From contig NZ_JAHBDQ010000025.1 of the NCBI RefSeq assembly GCF_019956555.1, positions 16,195 through 80,194 of the forward strand: a DNA stretch of 64,000 nucleotides, in the 5' to 3' direction. The notes under the pieces are model-generated. The model was not told where the DNA came from. It was given only the letters and a program-made list of their open reading frames with translations, and did no database searches. The position numbers were made by a program, and so were the translations under genes. Source of the stretch: Pseudomonas sp. A-RE-19. GTDB lineage: Bacteria; Pseudomonadota; Gammaproteobacteria; Pseudomonadales; Pseudomonadaceae. Positions 18,001-26,870 of this stretch are shown here, piece after piece; positions within the stretch are counted from its first letter, which is position 1; every line of letters starts with the position of its first letter.

Positions 18001-19283
18001 GCGACCGTCGGACCTTTCTGAAACAGGCCGGGATCCTCGCCGCCTGCCTGCCATTGGGTGCCAGCCTCGGCTCACCGGTCGCTGCCGCGCAGATGCAAGC
18101 CCTGCCCCGGGACAAATGGGCGCAATTGCGTCAGCTGTTCGACCAGGACCCGAACTACATCCACTTCGCCAATTTTCTGGTGACCTCCCACCCCAAACCC
18201 GTGCGCGAGGCCATCGCCCGTCACCGCACCGCGCTGGACCTGAATCCCGGGCTGGCCATGGACTGGGACCAGGGCGTGACCCACCAGCGCGAAGAAAACG
18301 TGCGGCTCTGGGCCGGCCGGTATTTGCAGGCCAAACCGACACAGATCGCCCTCACCGGCAGCACCACCGAAGGCCTGGCGATGATTTATGGCGGCGTGCA
18401 GGTGCGCCCCGATCAGGAAATCCTCACCACGGTTCACGAGCACTATTCCACGAACAACATCCTGCAGTTTCGCAACCAGCGCGATGGCACCCGGGTGCGC
18501 AAGATTCAGTTGTTCGAACAGCCACAGTCGATCTCGGCCGATCAGGTGCTGGATACCCTCAACCGCAACATCCGCCCCGAGACCCGCGTACTGGGCATGA
18601 CCTGGGTGCACTCGGGCAGTGGCGTGAAGCTGCCGATCAGCGACATCGGCGGACTCGTCGATGAACACAATCGCCAGCGCGACGACCAGGACCGGATCGT
18701 TTACGTGGTCGACGGCGTGCACGGCTTTGGCGTCGAAGACTTGAGCTTCCCGGCAATGAACTGCGACTTCTTCATTGCCGGCACCCACAAATGGATGTTC
18801 GGCCCCCGCGGCACCGGCATCGTTTGCAGCCGCAGCGAAGAACTGAAAGACGTCAGCCCGAGCGTGCCGACCTTCTCCGAAGCCACGACCTTTTCCACCA
18901 CCATGTCCCCGGGCGGCTATCACGCTTTCGAACATCGTTGGGCCGTGGACGAAGCGTTCAAATTGCACCTGGAACTGGGCAAGGCCGACGTCCAGGCGCG
19001 CATCCATCAGCTCAACAGCTACCTGAAACAACGATTGCAGGAGCAGCCGGGCGTCGAGCTGGTCACCCCGGTCGATCCGGGGTTTTCGGCAGGGTTCAGC
19101 TTCTTCCGGGTCAAGGGTCAGGACAGCGATGCCATGGCCGCTCACCTGATGCAAAACCGGATTGTCAGCGATGCGGTCAGCCGCGACGTCGGCCCGGTGA
19201 TCCGTACCGCGCCGGGCCTGCTCAATACCGAAGCCGAGGTGGACCGCTTCATCGACGTGCTGGGTAAAAAACGCTCCGCGTGA
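17997..19283 (+). CDS. pvdN: PLP-dependent periplasmic enzyme PvdN
   Basis: 428 aa, aminotransferase class V fold. A twin-arginine signal (MSDRRTFLKQAGILAACLP) sends it to the periplasm. The PLP-binding Lys is in GTHKWMFGPRGTG, and the cofactor-contacting Asp is in YVVDGVHGFG. In P. fluorescens PvdN converts the chromophore-bound glutamic acid to the succinamide side chain. It overlaps pvdM by four bases and is followed 43 bases later by pvdO. Confidence 0.95.
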   Translation: MSDRRTFLKQAGILAACLPLGASLGSPVAAAQMQALPRDKWAQLRQLFDQDPNYIHFANFLVTSHPKPVREAIARHRTALDLNPGLAMDWDQGVTHQREENVRLWAGRYLQAKPTQIALTGSTTEGLAMIYGGVQVRPDQEILTTVHEHYSTNNILQFRNQRDGTRVRKIQLFEQPQSISADQVLDTLNRNIRPETRVLGMTWVHSGSGVKLPISDIGGLVDEHNRQRDDQDRIVYVVDGVHGFGVEDLSFPAMNCDFFIAGTHKWMFGPRGTGIVCSRSEELKDVSPSVPTFSEATTFSTTMSPGGYHAFEHRWAVDEAFKLHLELGKADVQARIHQLNSYLKQRLQEQPGVELVTPVDPGFSAGFSFFRVKGQDSDAMAAHLMQNRIVSDAVSRDVGPVIRTAPGLLNTEAEVDRFIDVLGKKRSA

Positions 19284-19326
19284 ACCCTCGCTGCGAGGCA
19301 CCGTTTTCCTTTAACCGAGACGACTT

Positions 19327-20214
19327 ATGAAAACGCTCCAAATGCCCTCTTCCCTGCGAACCCTATCGGCCCTGGCGCTGACCGCACTGCTCGCCGGCCC
19401 GCTGCCCGGCACCGCACAGGCCGCAACCCCGCCCGCCCCCGGCAAGGTGTTCAAGGACTGCAAGGACTGTCCGGAAATGGTCGTGCTGCCCGCCGGCCGC
19501 TACACCATGGGCACGCCAGAGGATGAAGTCGGCCACCAGCCCGATGAAGGTCCGCTGCATGAAGTGACCTTCACCCGCCCTTTCGCCATCAGTCGCTTCC
19601 AGGTACTGGCCGGCGAATGGGACGCATACGTGCGCGCCACCGGCAACACCCCCGCCGACTTCGATGATCGCCCGGGCCGGCGCTGCACGGCCGGCAAACC
19701 CAGCTTCAAGCAGACCGCGCGCCACCCGGCCGTGTGCATGAACGCGGCCGAGGCCCAGGGTTATATCGCCTGGCTGTCGAAGAAAACCGGTCATGCCTAT
19801 CGCATGCCCAGCGAATCGATCCGTGAGTACGCCGCCCGTGCCGGCAGTACCGGGTCTTTCCCGTTTGCGTTCGATGAAGGCGCCGATTACCAGATCTCGA
19901 AAAACGCCAACACCTATGGCGCCGCCGACGGCTACAACTTCACCTCCCCGGCCGGCACCTTCCCGGCCAACGCCTTTGGCATGTACGACATGCACGGCAA
20001 CGTTTACGAGTGGGTCGCCGATTGCTACCGCGAAGACTATGTCGGCGTGCCCAGCGACGGCAGCCCGTGGCTGGAGCCAAACTGCAAACGCCAGGTGATG
20101 CGCGGCAACGACTGGGGCGAAGCGCCGGTGTTTTCCCGCTCCGGCAATCGCAACAGCAGCCTGCCCACCAGCAGCGGCGACTGGCTGGGGTTTCGCGTGG
20201 TGCGTGAGCTCTGA
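19327..20214 (+). CDS. pvdO: FGE-sulfatase-domain protein PvdO
   Basis: 295 aa with an N-terminal signal peptide (cleavage likely near TAQAA, about residue 33). The formylglycine-generating-enzyme fold is clear: MVVLPAGRYTMGTPEDE at the start, MYDMHGNVYEWVADCY in the middle, and a C-terminal DWLGFRVVREL. PvdO is required for the last oxidation of dihydropyoverdine to pyoverdine in the periplasm. It is the third gene of the pvdMNO unit. Confidence 0.95.
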   Translation: MKTLQMPSSLRTLSALALTALLAGPLPGTAQAATPPAPGKVFKDCKDCPEMVVLPAGRYTMGTPEDEVGHQPDEGPLHEVTFTRPFAISRFQVLAGEWDAYVRATGNTPADFDDRPGRRCTAGKPSFKQTARHPAVCMNAAEAQGYIAWLSKKTGHAYRMPSESIREYAARAGSTGSFPFAFDEGADYQISKNANTYGAADGYNFTSPAGTFPANAFGMYDMHGNVYEWVADCYREDYVGVPSDGSPWLEPNCKRQVMRGNDWGEAPVFSRSGNRNSSLPTSSGDWLGFRVVREL

Positions 20215-20240
20215 ATCCTCTGTGGCGAGGGGCTTGCCCT

Positions 20241-20330
20241 TGTGGGAGCGAGCCTGCTCGCGATGACGGCGGCACCTTCAGCATCAATGTTGCCTGACCC
20301 ACCGCTATCGCGAGCAGGCTCGCTCCCACA
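20241..20330. repeat. REPIN between pvdO and pvdE
   Basis: Inverted REP pair at 20241-20263 and 20308-20330 with the same core as the other REPINs in the window. The rest of the 20215-20496 gap holds the pvdE promoter. Confidence 0.9.
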
Positions 20331-20418
20331 AGTTTGCGCGGCTTTGCCTACCAGCATTAGGGCCTGCCCCCTCACCACAGGTCTTGTGACTAACCGGCAA
20401 TTACCCTCTGCAGCCGAT

Positions 20419-20442
20419 TAAATAAACCCCGCAACCATTCGT
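20419..20442 (+). promoter_or_regulatory. PvdS iron-starvation box upstream of pvdE
   Basis: TAAAT 20419-20423, 16 bases, CGT 20440-20442; 55 bases before the pvdE ATG. Confidence 0.93.
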
Positions 20443-20496
20443 TTTCCTTAAGTACCGGCACTCCCTCCGCACTCCGCATCGAAGCAGGAATCCTCC

Positions 20497-22146
20497 ATGA
20501 CCAAGCCAACGCGTGGGGCGATCAACGAATTGTTCGCCCTGCTCAAGCCCTTCCGCCTGATCGTCTCTGTGTCCATCGTGCTCGGCATGATCGGTGGTCT
20601 GAGCGTCACCGTGTTGCTGGCGACTATCAACAATGCCCTGCACTCCGCCGATGGCCTGACCCGCACCGTGGTGATGATTTTCGCCGGGCTGTGCGTGCTG
20701 GCGCTGCTGACTTCGATTTTGTCCGACATCGGCACCAACTACGTCGGGCAGCACATCATCGCCAGGCTGCGCAAAGAGCTGGGGGAGAAAGTGCTGTCGG
20801 CGCCGATCGACCAGATCGAGCGCTACCGCAGCCACCGGTTGATCCCGGTGCTGACCCATGACGTGGACACCATCAGCGATTTCGCCTTCGCCTTCGCGCC
20901 GCTGGCGATTTCCCTGACCGTGACCCTGGGTTGCCTCGGCTATCTGGCCATGCTGTCGTGGCCGATGTTTCTGATGATGCTGGTGGCCATCGTCATTGGC
21001 ACCGCAATCCAGGCCATCGCCCGGGCGAAGGGCATGCGCGGCTTTTACGCGGCGCGAGACTCCGAGGACGAGCTGCAAAAGCACTACAACGCCATCGCCG
21101 AAGGGGCCAAGGAACTGCGCATCCACCGCCCGCGACGTCAGCGCATGTTCGTGTCCGGCATCCAGAAGACCGCCGAGAAAATCTGTGACACCCAGATCCG
21201 CTCGATCAATACCTTCGTCATCGCCAAGTCGTTCGGCTCGATGCTGTTTTTCGTGGTCATCGGCCTGGCGCTGGCCCTGCAATCGTTCTGGCCCAGTGCC
21301 GACAAAGCCGTGATGAGCGGTTTTGTGTTGGTGCTGCTGTACATGAAAGGCCCGCTGGAACATTTGGTCGGCACGCTGCCAATCATCAGCCGGGCGCAGA
21401 TCGCGTTTCGCCGGATCGCCGAACTCAGCGAACAGTTTTCCTCCCCGGAACCGCACCTGCTGCTGGAAGATCAGGGCCACACACCCGGCCCGGTCCACAG
21501 CCTGGAACTGAGCAACGTGCGTTATGCCTTCCCGCCGGTGGAAGGCAGCGAGCCCTTCCGCCTCGGCCCGGTCAACCTGCGCATCGAGCAAGGCGACATC
21601 GTATTCATCGTCGGTGAAAACGGCTGTGGTAAAACCACGCTGATCAAGTTGCTGCTGGGGCTTTACGCGCCCACCGAGGGCGAAATCCGCGTGAACGATC
21701 AGCCGATCACCGCCCTCAACCGCGATGACTACCGGCAGCATTTCACCACGATATTTGCTGACTATTACCTGTTCGATGACCTGATTCAGGGCGACCGGCA
21801 AGTGCCGCAGGATGCCACGCGCTACCTCGAACGCCTGGAGATCGCGCACAAGGTCAGCGTGCGCGACGGCGCGTTCAGCACCACCGACCTTTCCACCGGC
21901 CAGCGCAAACGCCTGGCGCTGGTCAATGCCTGGCTCGAAGAACGACCGGTGCTGGTGTTCGACGAATGGGCGGCCGATCAGGACCCGACCTTCCGCCGCA
22001 TTTTCTACACCGAACTGCTGCCCGACCTGAAGCGCCTGGGCAAAACCATCATCGTCATCTCCCACGATGACCGCTACTTCGACGTGGCCGATCAACTGGT
22101 GCGCATGGAGGCCGGCAAGGTCAAAAGCGAACTGCAACCCGCGTAA
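20497..22146 (+). CDS. pvdE: Pyoverdine precursor exporter PvdE (ABC half-transporter)
   Basis: 549 aa, the family length. Six membrane helices lie in the N-terminal 330 residues (for example LIVSVSIVLGMIGGLSVTVLLA). The C-terminal ATPase has Walker A VGENGCGKTT, signature LSTGQRKRLAL, Walker B VLVFDEWAADQD and H-loop ISHDDRYF. The DEWAADQDP box is typical of the cyclic-peptide/SyrD exporter subfamily. PvdE moves the acylated ferribactin into the periplasm. It has its own PvdS box and is followed by a long hairpin before fpvA. Confidence 0.96.
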   Translation: MTKPTRGAINELFALLKPFRLIVSVSIVLGMIGGLSVTVLLATINNALHSADGLTRTVVMIFAGLCVLALLTSILSDIGTNYVGQHIIARLRKELGEKVLSAPIDQIERYRSHRLIPVLTHDVDTISDFAFAFAPLAISLTVTLGCLGYLAMLSWPMFLMMLVAIVIGTAIQAIARAKGMRGFYAARDSEDELQKHYNAIAEGAKELRIHRPRRQRMFVSGIQKTAEKICDTQIRSINTFVIAKSFGSMLFFVVIGLALALQSFWPSADKAVMSGFVLVLLYMKGPLEHLVGTLPIISRAQIAFRRIAELSEQFSSPEPHLLLEDQGHTPGPVHSLELSNVRYAFPPVEGSEPFRLGPVNLRIEQGDIVFIVGENGCGKTTLIKLLLGLYAPTEGEIRVNDQPITALNRDDYRQHFTTIFADYYLFDDLIQGDRQVPQDATRYLERLEIAHKVSVRDGAFSTTDLSTGQRKRLALVNAWLEERPVLVFDEWAADQDPTFRRIFYTELLPDLKRLGKTIIVISHDDRYFDVADQLVRMEAGKVKSELQPA

Positions 22147-22151
22147 TCGAC

Positions 22152-22199
22152 GAGGCCGTGGCCGACCGGAAAAATAATTTTCCGGTTTGCCGCGGCCTC
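22152..22199. terminator. Long two-part hairpin between pvdE and fpvA
   Basis: Outer stem 22152-22162 with 22189-22199 (11 pairs, one G-U). Inner stem 22165-22173 with 22178-22186 (9 perfect pairs, ATAA loop). No U-tract follows, so it may be a processing or stability element rather than a classical terminator. Confidence 0.55.
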
Positions 22200-22211
22200 C
22201 TCGTCTTAATG

Positions 22212-22231
22212 AGATGAATAAGAACCATTAC
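22212..22231 (+). promoter_or_regulatory. Possible Fur box upstream of fpvA
   Basis: AT-rich GAATAAGAACCATTACC resembles a Fur site about 30 bases before the fpvA ATG. No PvdS TAAAT-N16-CGT box is present in this gap, so FpvI or read-through from pvdE would be the activating input. Confidence 0.4.
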
Positions 22232-22259
22232 CAACTATACCTGCCAAGGTCTTAACCTC

Positions 22260-24740
22260 ATGTCCGCATCCCGTTTCATGCTTCGACCTCTGACCCGCGC
22301 CCTGTTAATGAGCAGCACGACCCGCTCCCGCATGACCTCCACCGGCCTCGGCCTGGCGATGACCCTGGCCATGACGCCTTATGTCCAGGCCCAGGAATGG
22401 ACCCTGAACATCCCGGCCCAGCCACTGGCTCAGGCGCTGCAGACCCTCGGTCATCAGACCAACCTGCAAATCATCTACAGCCCCGAAAGCATTCAGAACC
22501 TGCGCTCCAGTGCCCTCAACGGCCGCTATCAGGAAGATGATTCGCTCAGCGCGCTGCTCAAGGGCACCGGAATCCGCCATCAGCGCGACGGCAACACGGT
22601 CACCCTGCTGGCGCCGGCCACTGGCAGCGCGATGGAACTGGCACCGACCAGCGTCACCGGTCAGCAATTGGGCGCGACCACCGAAGGCAGCAACTCTTAC
22701 ACCACCGGGACGGTGACCATTGGCAAGGGCGAGCATTCACTCAGGGAAACCCCACAGTCGATCACCGTCATCACGCGCAAGATGCTCGATGACCAGAACC
22801 TGAACACCATCGAACAGGTCATGGAAAAGACCCCGGGCATCACCGTTTACGACTCGCCCATGGGCGGCAAGTATTTCTACTCCCGGGGCTTTCGCATGAC
22901 CGGCCAGTACCAGTACGACGGCGTGCCGCTGGACATCGGCAGCAGCTACGTGCAGGCCGACAGCTTCAACAGCGACATGGCGATCTATGACCGGGTCGAA
23001 GTGTTGCGCGGCGCAGCCGGGATGATGAAAGGCGCCGGGGGTACCGCGGGCGGCGTGAACTTCGTGCGCAAGCGCGGCCAGGACACCCCGCACACCCAAC
23101 TGTCGCTGTCCGCCGGCAGCTGGGACAACTACCGTGGCCAGGTCGACACCGGCGGCCCGCTGAACGACGCCGGCACCATCCGTGGCCGGGCCGTGGTCAC
23201 CCAGCAGACCCGTCAGTATTTCTATGATGTGGGCGCGCGCAAGGACCAGATCTACTACGGCGCCCTGGACTTCGACCTGAGCCCCGACACCACGCTGGGT
23301 CTGGGCATGGCCTATGAAGACGTCGATGCCACCCCTTGCTGGGGCGGCCTGCCGCGCTACGCCGACGGCAGCGACCTGAAACTCTCGCGCTCCACCTGCC
23401 TGAATACCGCCTGGAACAACCAGCGCAGCAAGCGGGCCACTTACTTTGGCGATTTGAAACACCAGCTCAATGACAACTGGGCGCTGAAGGTCGCGGGGGT
23501 TTACTCGAAGAACACCCAGGACATGGAATACGCCTTCCCGAGCGGTTCGGTACCGGTCGGCGCCACCAGCTCCAGTACCCTGATGCTCGGCAGCATCTAT
23601 GACTACGACCAGGTCGACTACGGCCTCGACGCTTACGTGGATGGAAAATTCGACGCGTTCGGCCAAGAGCACGAGCTGACCTTCGGTGCGAACGCCAGTC
23701 GCTCCCACAAGGATGACTTCTACGCCGTGGCCGTTCTGCCCCAGCGTCAGAATGTGCTGAACCCCGACCACCACCTGCCCCAGCCGGATGAAAGTTACTA
23801 CCTGGCCAACGCCTCCCGTGGTGGTCCCGTGGACATGCGGATCCTGCAATACGGCGCCTACTCCACGGCACGCCTGAAACTGGCAGACCCGCTGACCTTC
23901 GTCCTGGGCAGCCGCGTCAGCTGGTACAAATCCGAAACCGACTCCGTCTCGTACTTCCGTGGCGAAGGCACGCCGATCAGTTCCGAGTCCAAGGAAACCG
24001 GGCAGGTCACCCCGTTTGCGGCGCTGCTGTTCGACATCAACGACAACCTGACCGTCTACACCAGCTACGCGGATATCTTCACCCCGCAGGGCGGCTACAA
24101 GACCATCACCGGTGCGACCCTCAAGCCATTGATCGGTCAGAGCTATGAACTGGGGATCAAGGGTGAATGGTTCGACGGTCGCCTGAACAGCGCCTTCAAC
24201 CTGTTCCGCACCGTCCAGAAAGACGCCGCCCAGGATGACCCGGCCTGCCCGGACAGCAGCTGCTCGCAGAACTCCGGCAAGGTGCGCGCCCAGGGTTTCG
24301 AAGCCGAAGTCAGCGGTGAAGTCATCGACCGTCTGCAATTGCTGGCCGGCTACACCTACACACAGACCAAAGTGCTGGAAGACGCCGACGTCAGTCAGGA
24401 TGGCGTGTCATACAACACCTACGTGCCGCGTCACCTGCTGCGCGTGTGGGGTGACTACGCCCTCAGCGGTCCGCTGGAACGCGTTACCGTCGGTGCTGGC
24501 GTCAACGCGCAAAGCAGCAACTACCGCACCTCACCTACCAGCGGCAACAACATCACCCAGGGTGGCTATGCGGTCTGGAACGGTCGCATCGGCTACCGCA
24601 TCGATGACACCTGGTCCGTGGCGCTGAACGGCAACAACCTGTCCGACAAACGCTACTACGCCACGGTCGGTACCGAAGGTTTCGGTAACTTCTACGGTGA
24701 ACCGCGCAACTTCGTGATGTCGGTCAAGGCTGACTTCTGA
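22260..24740 (+). CDS. fpvA: Ferripyoverdine TonB-dependent receptor FpvA
   Basis: 826 aa. A signal peptide ends near residue 44 (PYVQAQEW). The next 75 or so residues form an STN/secretin-like signalling domain (LNIPAQPLAQALQTLGHQTNLQIIY), the part that talks to an anti-sigma factor. A plug domain follows (ETPQSITVITRKMLDDQ; RGFRMTGQYQYDGVPLD). The beta-barrel ends in the canonical C-terminal Phe (VKADF). It imports ferripyoverdine and signals to the FpvI/PvdS system. Its location between pvdE and the NRPS genes suggests it is matched to the siderophore made here. Confidence 0.95.
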   Translation: MSASRFMLRPLTRALLMSSTTRSRMTSTGLGLAMTLAMTPYVQAQEWTLNIPAQPLAQALQTLGHQTNLQIIYSPESIQNLRSSALNGRYQEDDSLSALLKGTGIRHQRDGNTVTLLAPATGSAMELAPTSVTGQQLGATTEGSNSYTTGTVTIGKGEHSLRETPQSITVITRKMLDDQNLNTIEQVMEKTPGITVYDSPMGGKYFYSRGFRMTGQYQYDGVPLDIGSSYVQADSFNSDMAIYDRVEVLRGAAGMMKGAGGTAGGVNFVRKRGQDTPHTQLSLSAGSWDNYRGQVDTGGPLNDAGTIRGRAVVTQQTRQYFYDVGARKDQIYYGALDFDLSPDTTLGLGMAYEDVDATPCWGGLPRYADGSDLKLSRSTCLNTAWNNQRSKRATYFGDLKHQLNDNWALKVAGVYSKNTQDMEYAFPSGSVPVGATSSSTLMLGSIYDYDQVDYGLDAYVDGKFDAFGQEHELTFGANASRSHKDDFYAVAVLPQRQNVLNPDHHLPQPDESYYLANASRGGPVDMRILQYGAYSTARLKLADPLTFVLGSRVSWYKSETDSVSYFRGEGTPISSESKETGQVTPFAALLFDINDNLTVYTSYADIFTPQGGYKTITGATLKPLIGQSYELGIKGEWFDGRLNSAFNLFRTVQKDAAQDDPACPDSSCSQNSGKVRAQGFEAEVSGEVIDRLQLLAGYTYTQTKVLEDADVSQDGVSYNTYVPRHLLRVWGDYALSGPLERVTVGAGVNAQSSNYRTSPTSGNNITQGGYAVWNGRIGYRIDDTWSVALNGNNLSDKRYYATVGTEGFGNFYGEPRNFVMSVKADF

Positions 24741-24756
24741 TTGCAGCCTCAATGGA

Positions 24757-24786
24757 AACGCCCTGCAATTGCGGGGCGTTTTTTTG
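24757..24786 (+). terminator. Rho-independent terminator after fpvA
   Basis: AACGCCCTGC and GCGGGGCGTT form a GC-rich stem around AATT, followed by a run of T. It begins 16 bases after the fpvA stop. Between it and 25110 I see no supportable gene. Confidence 0.88.
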
Positions 24787-25109
24787 TGTGAGCAAGGCGA
24801 GAAAATGGCGGTGGTTTTAACTGAAAGTTCGGGGGTGCTTTTTTGGGCCTCATCCACCACAAGACCCGAAGTGATATCGCTAAACAAGCGCTGTTTAATC
24901 GACACTTCCAGATACTCACTCAGGCTACACATTCTTGCGCCATTGCCTACGACTGCGCCAGAATCCGCCGGCTTGTGCGCCTTGAGGCCGGGCTCTATCG
25001 TTTCCGGGTCGCTGACCAATCAGCGATCGGGTTTAGCAGCTCGGTAAATATCAAGGCACGCAGTGTCATCTCTCGATCAGCCGGCTACTTTTGCCTACGC
25101 TGGTCTGCG

Positions 25110-25241
25110 TTATGGTGACTGTGCGTGGGGCACTTCGGTGCGCCGGGTTCCTTGATCCCTGGTCTGCTAACCCGCGTACAGTCGCCACCTTTCTCGTTTA
25201 GCAGCGACATGTGGCGACTCCATTGATCAAGGAGTTTTACC
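25110..25241 (+). promoter_or_regulatory. Structured 5' leader of DUF6124 gene (copy 1)
   Basis: About 130 bases preceding the ATG at 25242. Helices read from sequence: H1 25114-25122 with 25178-25186; H2 GCAC-TTCG-GTGC at 25130-25141; H3 CCGGG 25143-25147 with CCTGG 25158-25162; H4 CTGCTAA 25164-25170 with TTAGCAG 25198-25204; H5 AGTCGCCAC 25180-25188 with GTGGCGACT 25211-25219. The H3 loop (CCTTGATC, 25150-25157) is complementary to the Shine-Dalgarno region GATCAAGG (25225-25232). H1 and H5 share bases and cannot both form. A second leader at 55302-55435 keeps the same pairings with different bases. Confidence 0.75.
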
Positions 25242-25601
25242 ATGTTCAAACCAACGCCAAATCCTCCGGAAACCGACGACGTTTCCCCCTACGAATCCCT
25301 CGATTCCAAAAAACTCAACGAAGCCGCCGACCGCGCCCTCGATTACTACCTCAAACCGGCGATACCCAAAGACACCCCGCGCAAACCCAGCACCATTTAC
25401 CACGTCGGCGCCGAGGTCGATAACGAGACCCTGCTGGTCAACGCCTGCGAATCCCTGGCATCAGCGAGCATGATGCTCAGTGAGTTCGCCGGGTTGATGG
25501 ACATGCCACATCGCAACATGATGTTGGGGATTCAGCAGGTGGTCATGCTTGGTGAGTTGGCGGTCAATCGGGTGCTGGATAACTTCGATCCGCGAGGCTA
25601 G
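25242..25601 (+). CDS. DUF6124 family protein (copy 1)
   Basis: 119 aa of unknown function, a small soluble protein typical of Pseudomonas. The conserved N-terminus PNPPETDDVSPYESLDSKKL and the helical C-terminus ending AVNRVLDN are shared with the second copy at 54927-55301. The ATG at 25242 has a clear AGGAG site, which lies in the predicted leader pairing. Monocistronic between fpvA and the alpha/beta hydrolase. Despite its location among pvd genes, it has no PvdS box and no evident link to pyoverdine. Confidence 0.9.
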   Translation: MFKPTPNPPETDDVSPYESLDSKKLNEAADRALDYYLKPAIPKDTPRKPSTIYHVGAEVDNETLLVNACESLASASMMLSEFAGLMDMPHRNMMLGIQQVVMLGELAVNRVLDNFDPRG

Positions 25602-25614
25602 CCAGCAAAAGCAA

Positions 25615-25810
25615 AAGATCGCAGCCTCGTTTCACTCGACAGCTCCTACAGGAAGCGGGGATGCCCGTTAAATGGGAATGTACGCGGTCGGTGTAGGCGC
25701 TGGCGAAGCCTGCGATCTTTTGGCGGTATCAAAGAGTGTCGAAGGGCAAGGTCAAAAGATCGCAGCCTTCGGCAGCTCCTACAGGAAGCGGGTACACCCG
25801 TTAAATGGCG
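25615..25810. repeat. REP-like repeats between DUF6124 gene and hydrolase
   Basis: Copies of the AGATCGCAGCCTTCGG-type unit in both orientations (about 25615-25653, 25690-25722, 25752-25783). A duplicated flank (CTCCTACAGGAAGCGGG followed by CCCGTTAAATGG) appears at about 25643-25672 and 25776-25806. Confidence 0.75.
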
Positions 25811-25838
25811 GATGTACGCGGCATGGATTGGCTCACAC

Positions 25839-26795
25839 TCAACCCAAATGCCGACTCAACGCCCGACTCAAGCGTTCATGCACACTCAGCACATCCGGCA
25901 TGACCGACGCCAGCCTGAGCAAATCATGGGTCAGGCCCGGGCAATGTTCGAGTTCGACACTCACCCCTTGCGCGCGCAGTTTATCGACGTAGGCCTGGCC
26001 TTCATCGAGCAACGGATCGAAGCCGGCCAGCAGCACAATCGCCGGCGCCGCACCGCGCAGGTCCTCAGCCCGCAACGGTGAGAAGCGCCAGTCCAGCAGG
26101 TCTTCGGGGCTGCGGGCGTAGTGCTGGTAAAACCAGTCCAGCGTGTCGTTCTCCAGCAGATACCCTTCACTGAACAACAAACGCGAATCGTGGGTGCGCG
26201 AGGCATCGGTGACCGGATAACACAGCAGCTGCACCTTGGGGACGATGGCCACGGTGTGTGGTTGAATCACCGCCTGCAAGGCCAGCACCGTCGCCAATGT
26301 GGCACCGGCACTGTCGCCGCCAAACGCAACGCGACCGGCATCCAGCCCCAGGGACAGCGCCTGTTCCGCCAGCCAGGACAAGGCGTCTTCACCGTCCTCC
26401 AGCGCTGTCGGGAAGCGGTGCTCCGGCGCCAGCCGATAGCCCACCGACAACACCGCGCATGGCGTGCGCCGGCAGAATTCGCGGCAGACACCGTCATGGG
26501 AATCCAGGCTGCCCACGACAAAACCACCGCCATGGAAATACACCAGCACCGGCATCGGTGCCGTCGCCCCGCTCGGGCGATACAAACGCAACGCCAGCGG
26601 CGCACCGTCCCGGGCCGTGGTATTGACCTCCAGCACGTCAAGATCCTGAGGGGCATTCCAACGCAATTGCGTGGTGGTGTGTTCGAAGATCGCCCGGGCC
26701 TCGGCCGGCGTCATTTGATGCAGCGCCGGCAGGCCTGCGTCCTGGCGGTCTTGCGCCAGGTCGAGGAAGGCTTCCAGATCAGGGTGTAACGACAT
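25839..26795 (-). CDS. Alpha/beta hydrolase, hormone-sensitive-lipase family
   Basis: 318 aa from the ATG at 26795 (AAGGA site upstream). The oxyanion motif HGGG is at 88-91 and the nucleophile Ser162 is in GGDSAG. The HSL family comprises esterases and lipases acting on small acyl esters. It follows the 4128-aa NRPS gene in the same direction after only 75 bases, so it is probably co-transcribed. Because that NRPS ends without a thioesterase domain, a role in product release or in removing an acyl group is conceivable, but nothing in the sequence proves it. An ordinary carboxylesterase is the alternative. Confidence 0.88.
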   Translation of the reverse strand: MSLHPDLEAFLDLAQDRQDAGLPALHQMTPAEARAIFEHTTTQLRWNAPQDLDVLEVNTTARDGAPLALRLYRPSGATAPMPVLVYFHGGGFVVGSLDSHDGVCREFCRRTPCAVLSVGYRLAPEHRFPTALEDGEDALSWLAEQALSLGLDAGRVAFGGDSAGATLATVLALQAVIQPHTVAIVPKVQLLCYPVTDASRTHDSRLLFSEGYLLENDTLDWFYQHYARSPEDLLDWRFSPLRAEDLRGAAPAIVLLAGFDPLLDEGQAYVDKLRAQGVSVELEHCPGLTHDLLRLASVMPDVLSVHERLSRALSRHLG

Positions 26796-26870
26796 CGAAA
26801 GAATCCTTCTATCAGCGAAAAAGGGGCGCGCCTGAGCAACACCCCCCGGCAATGATTAAAAACCCGGCAC

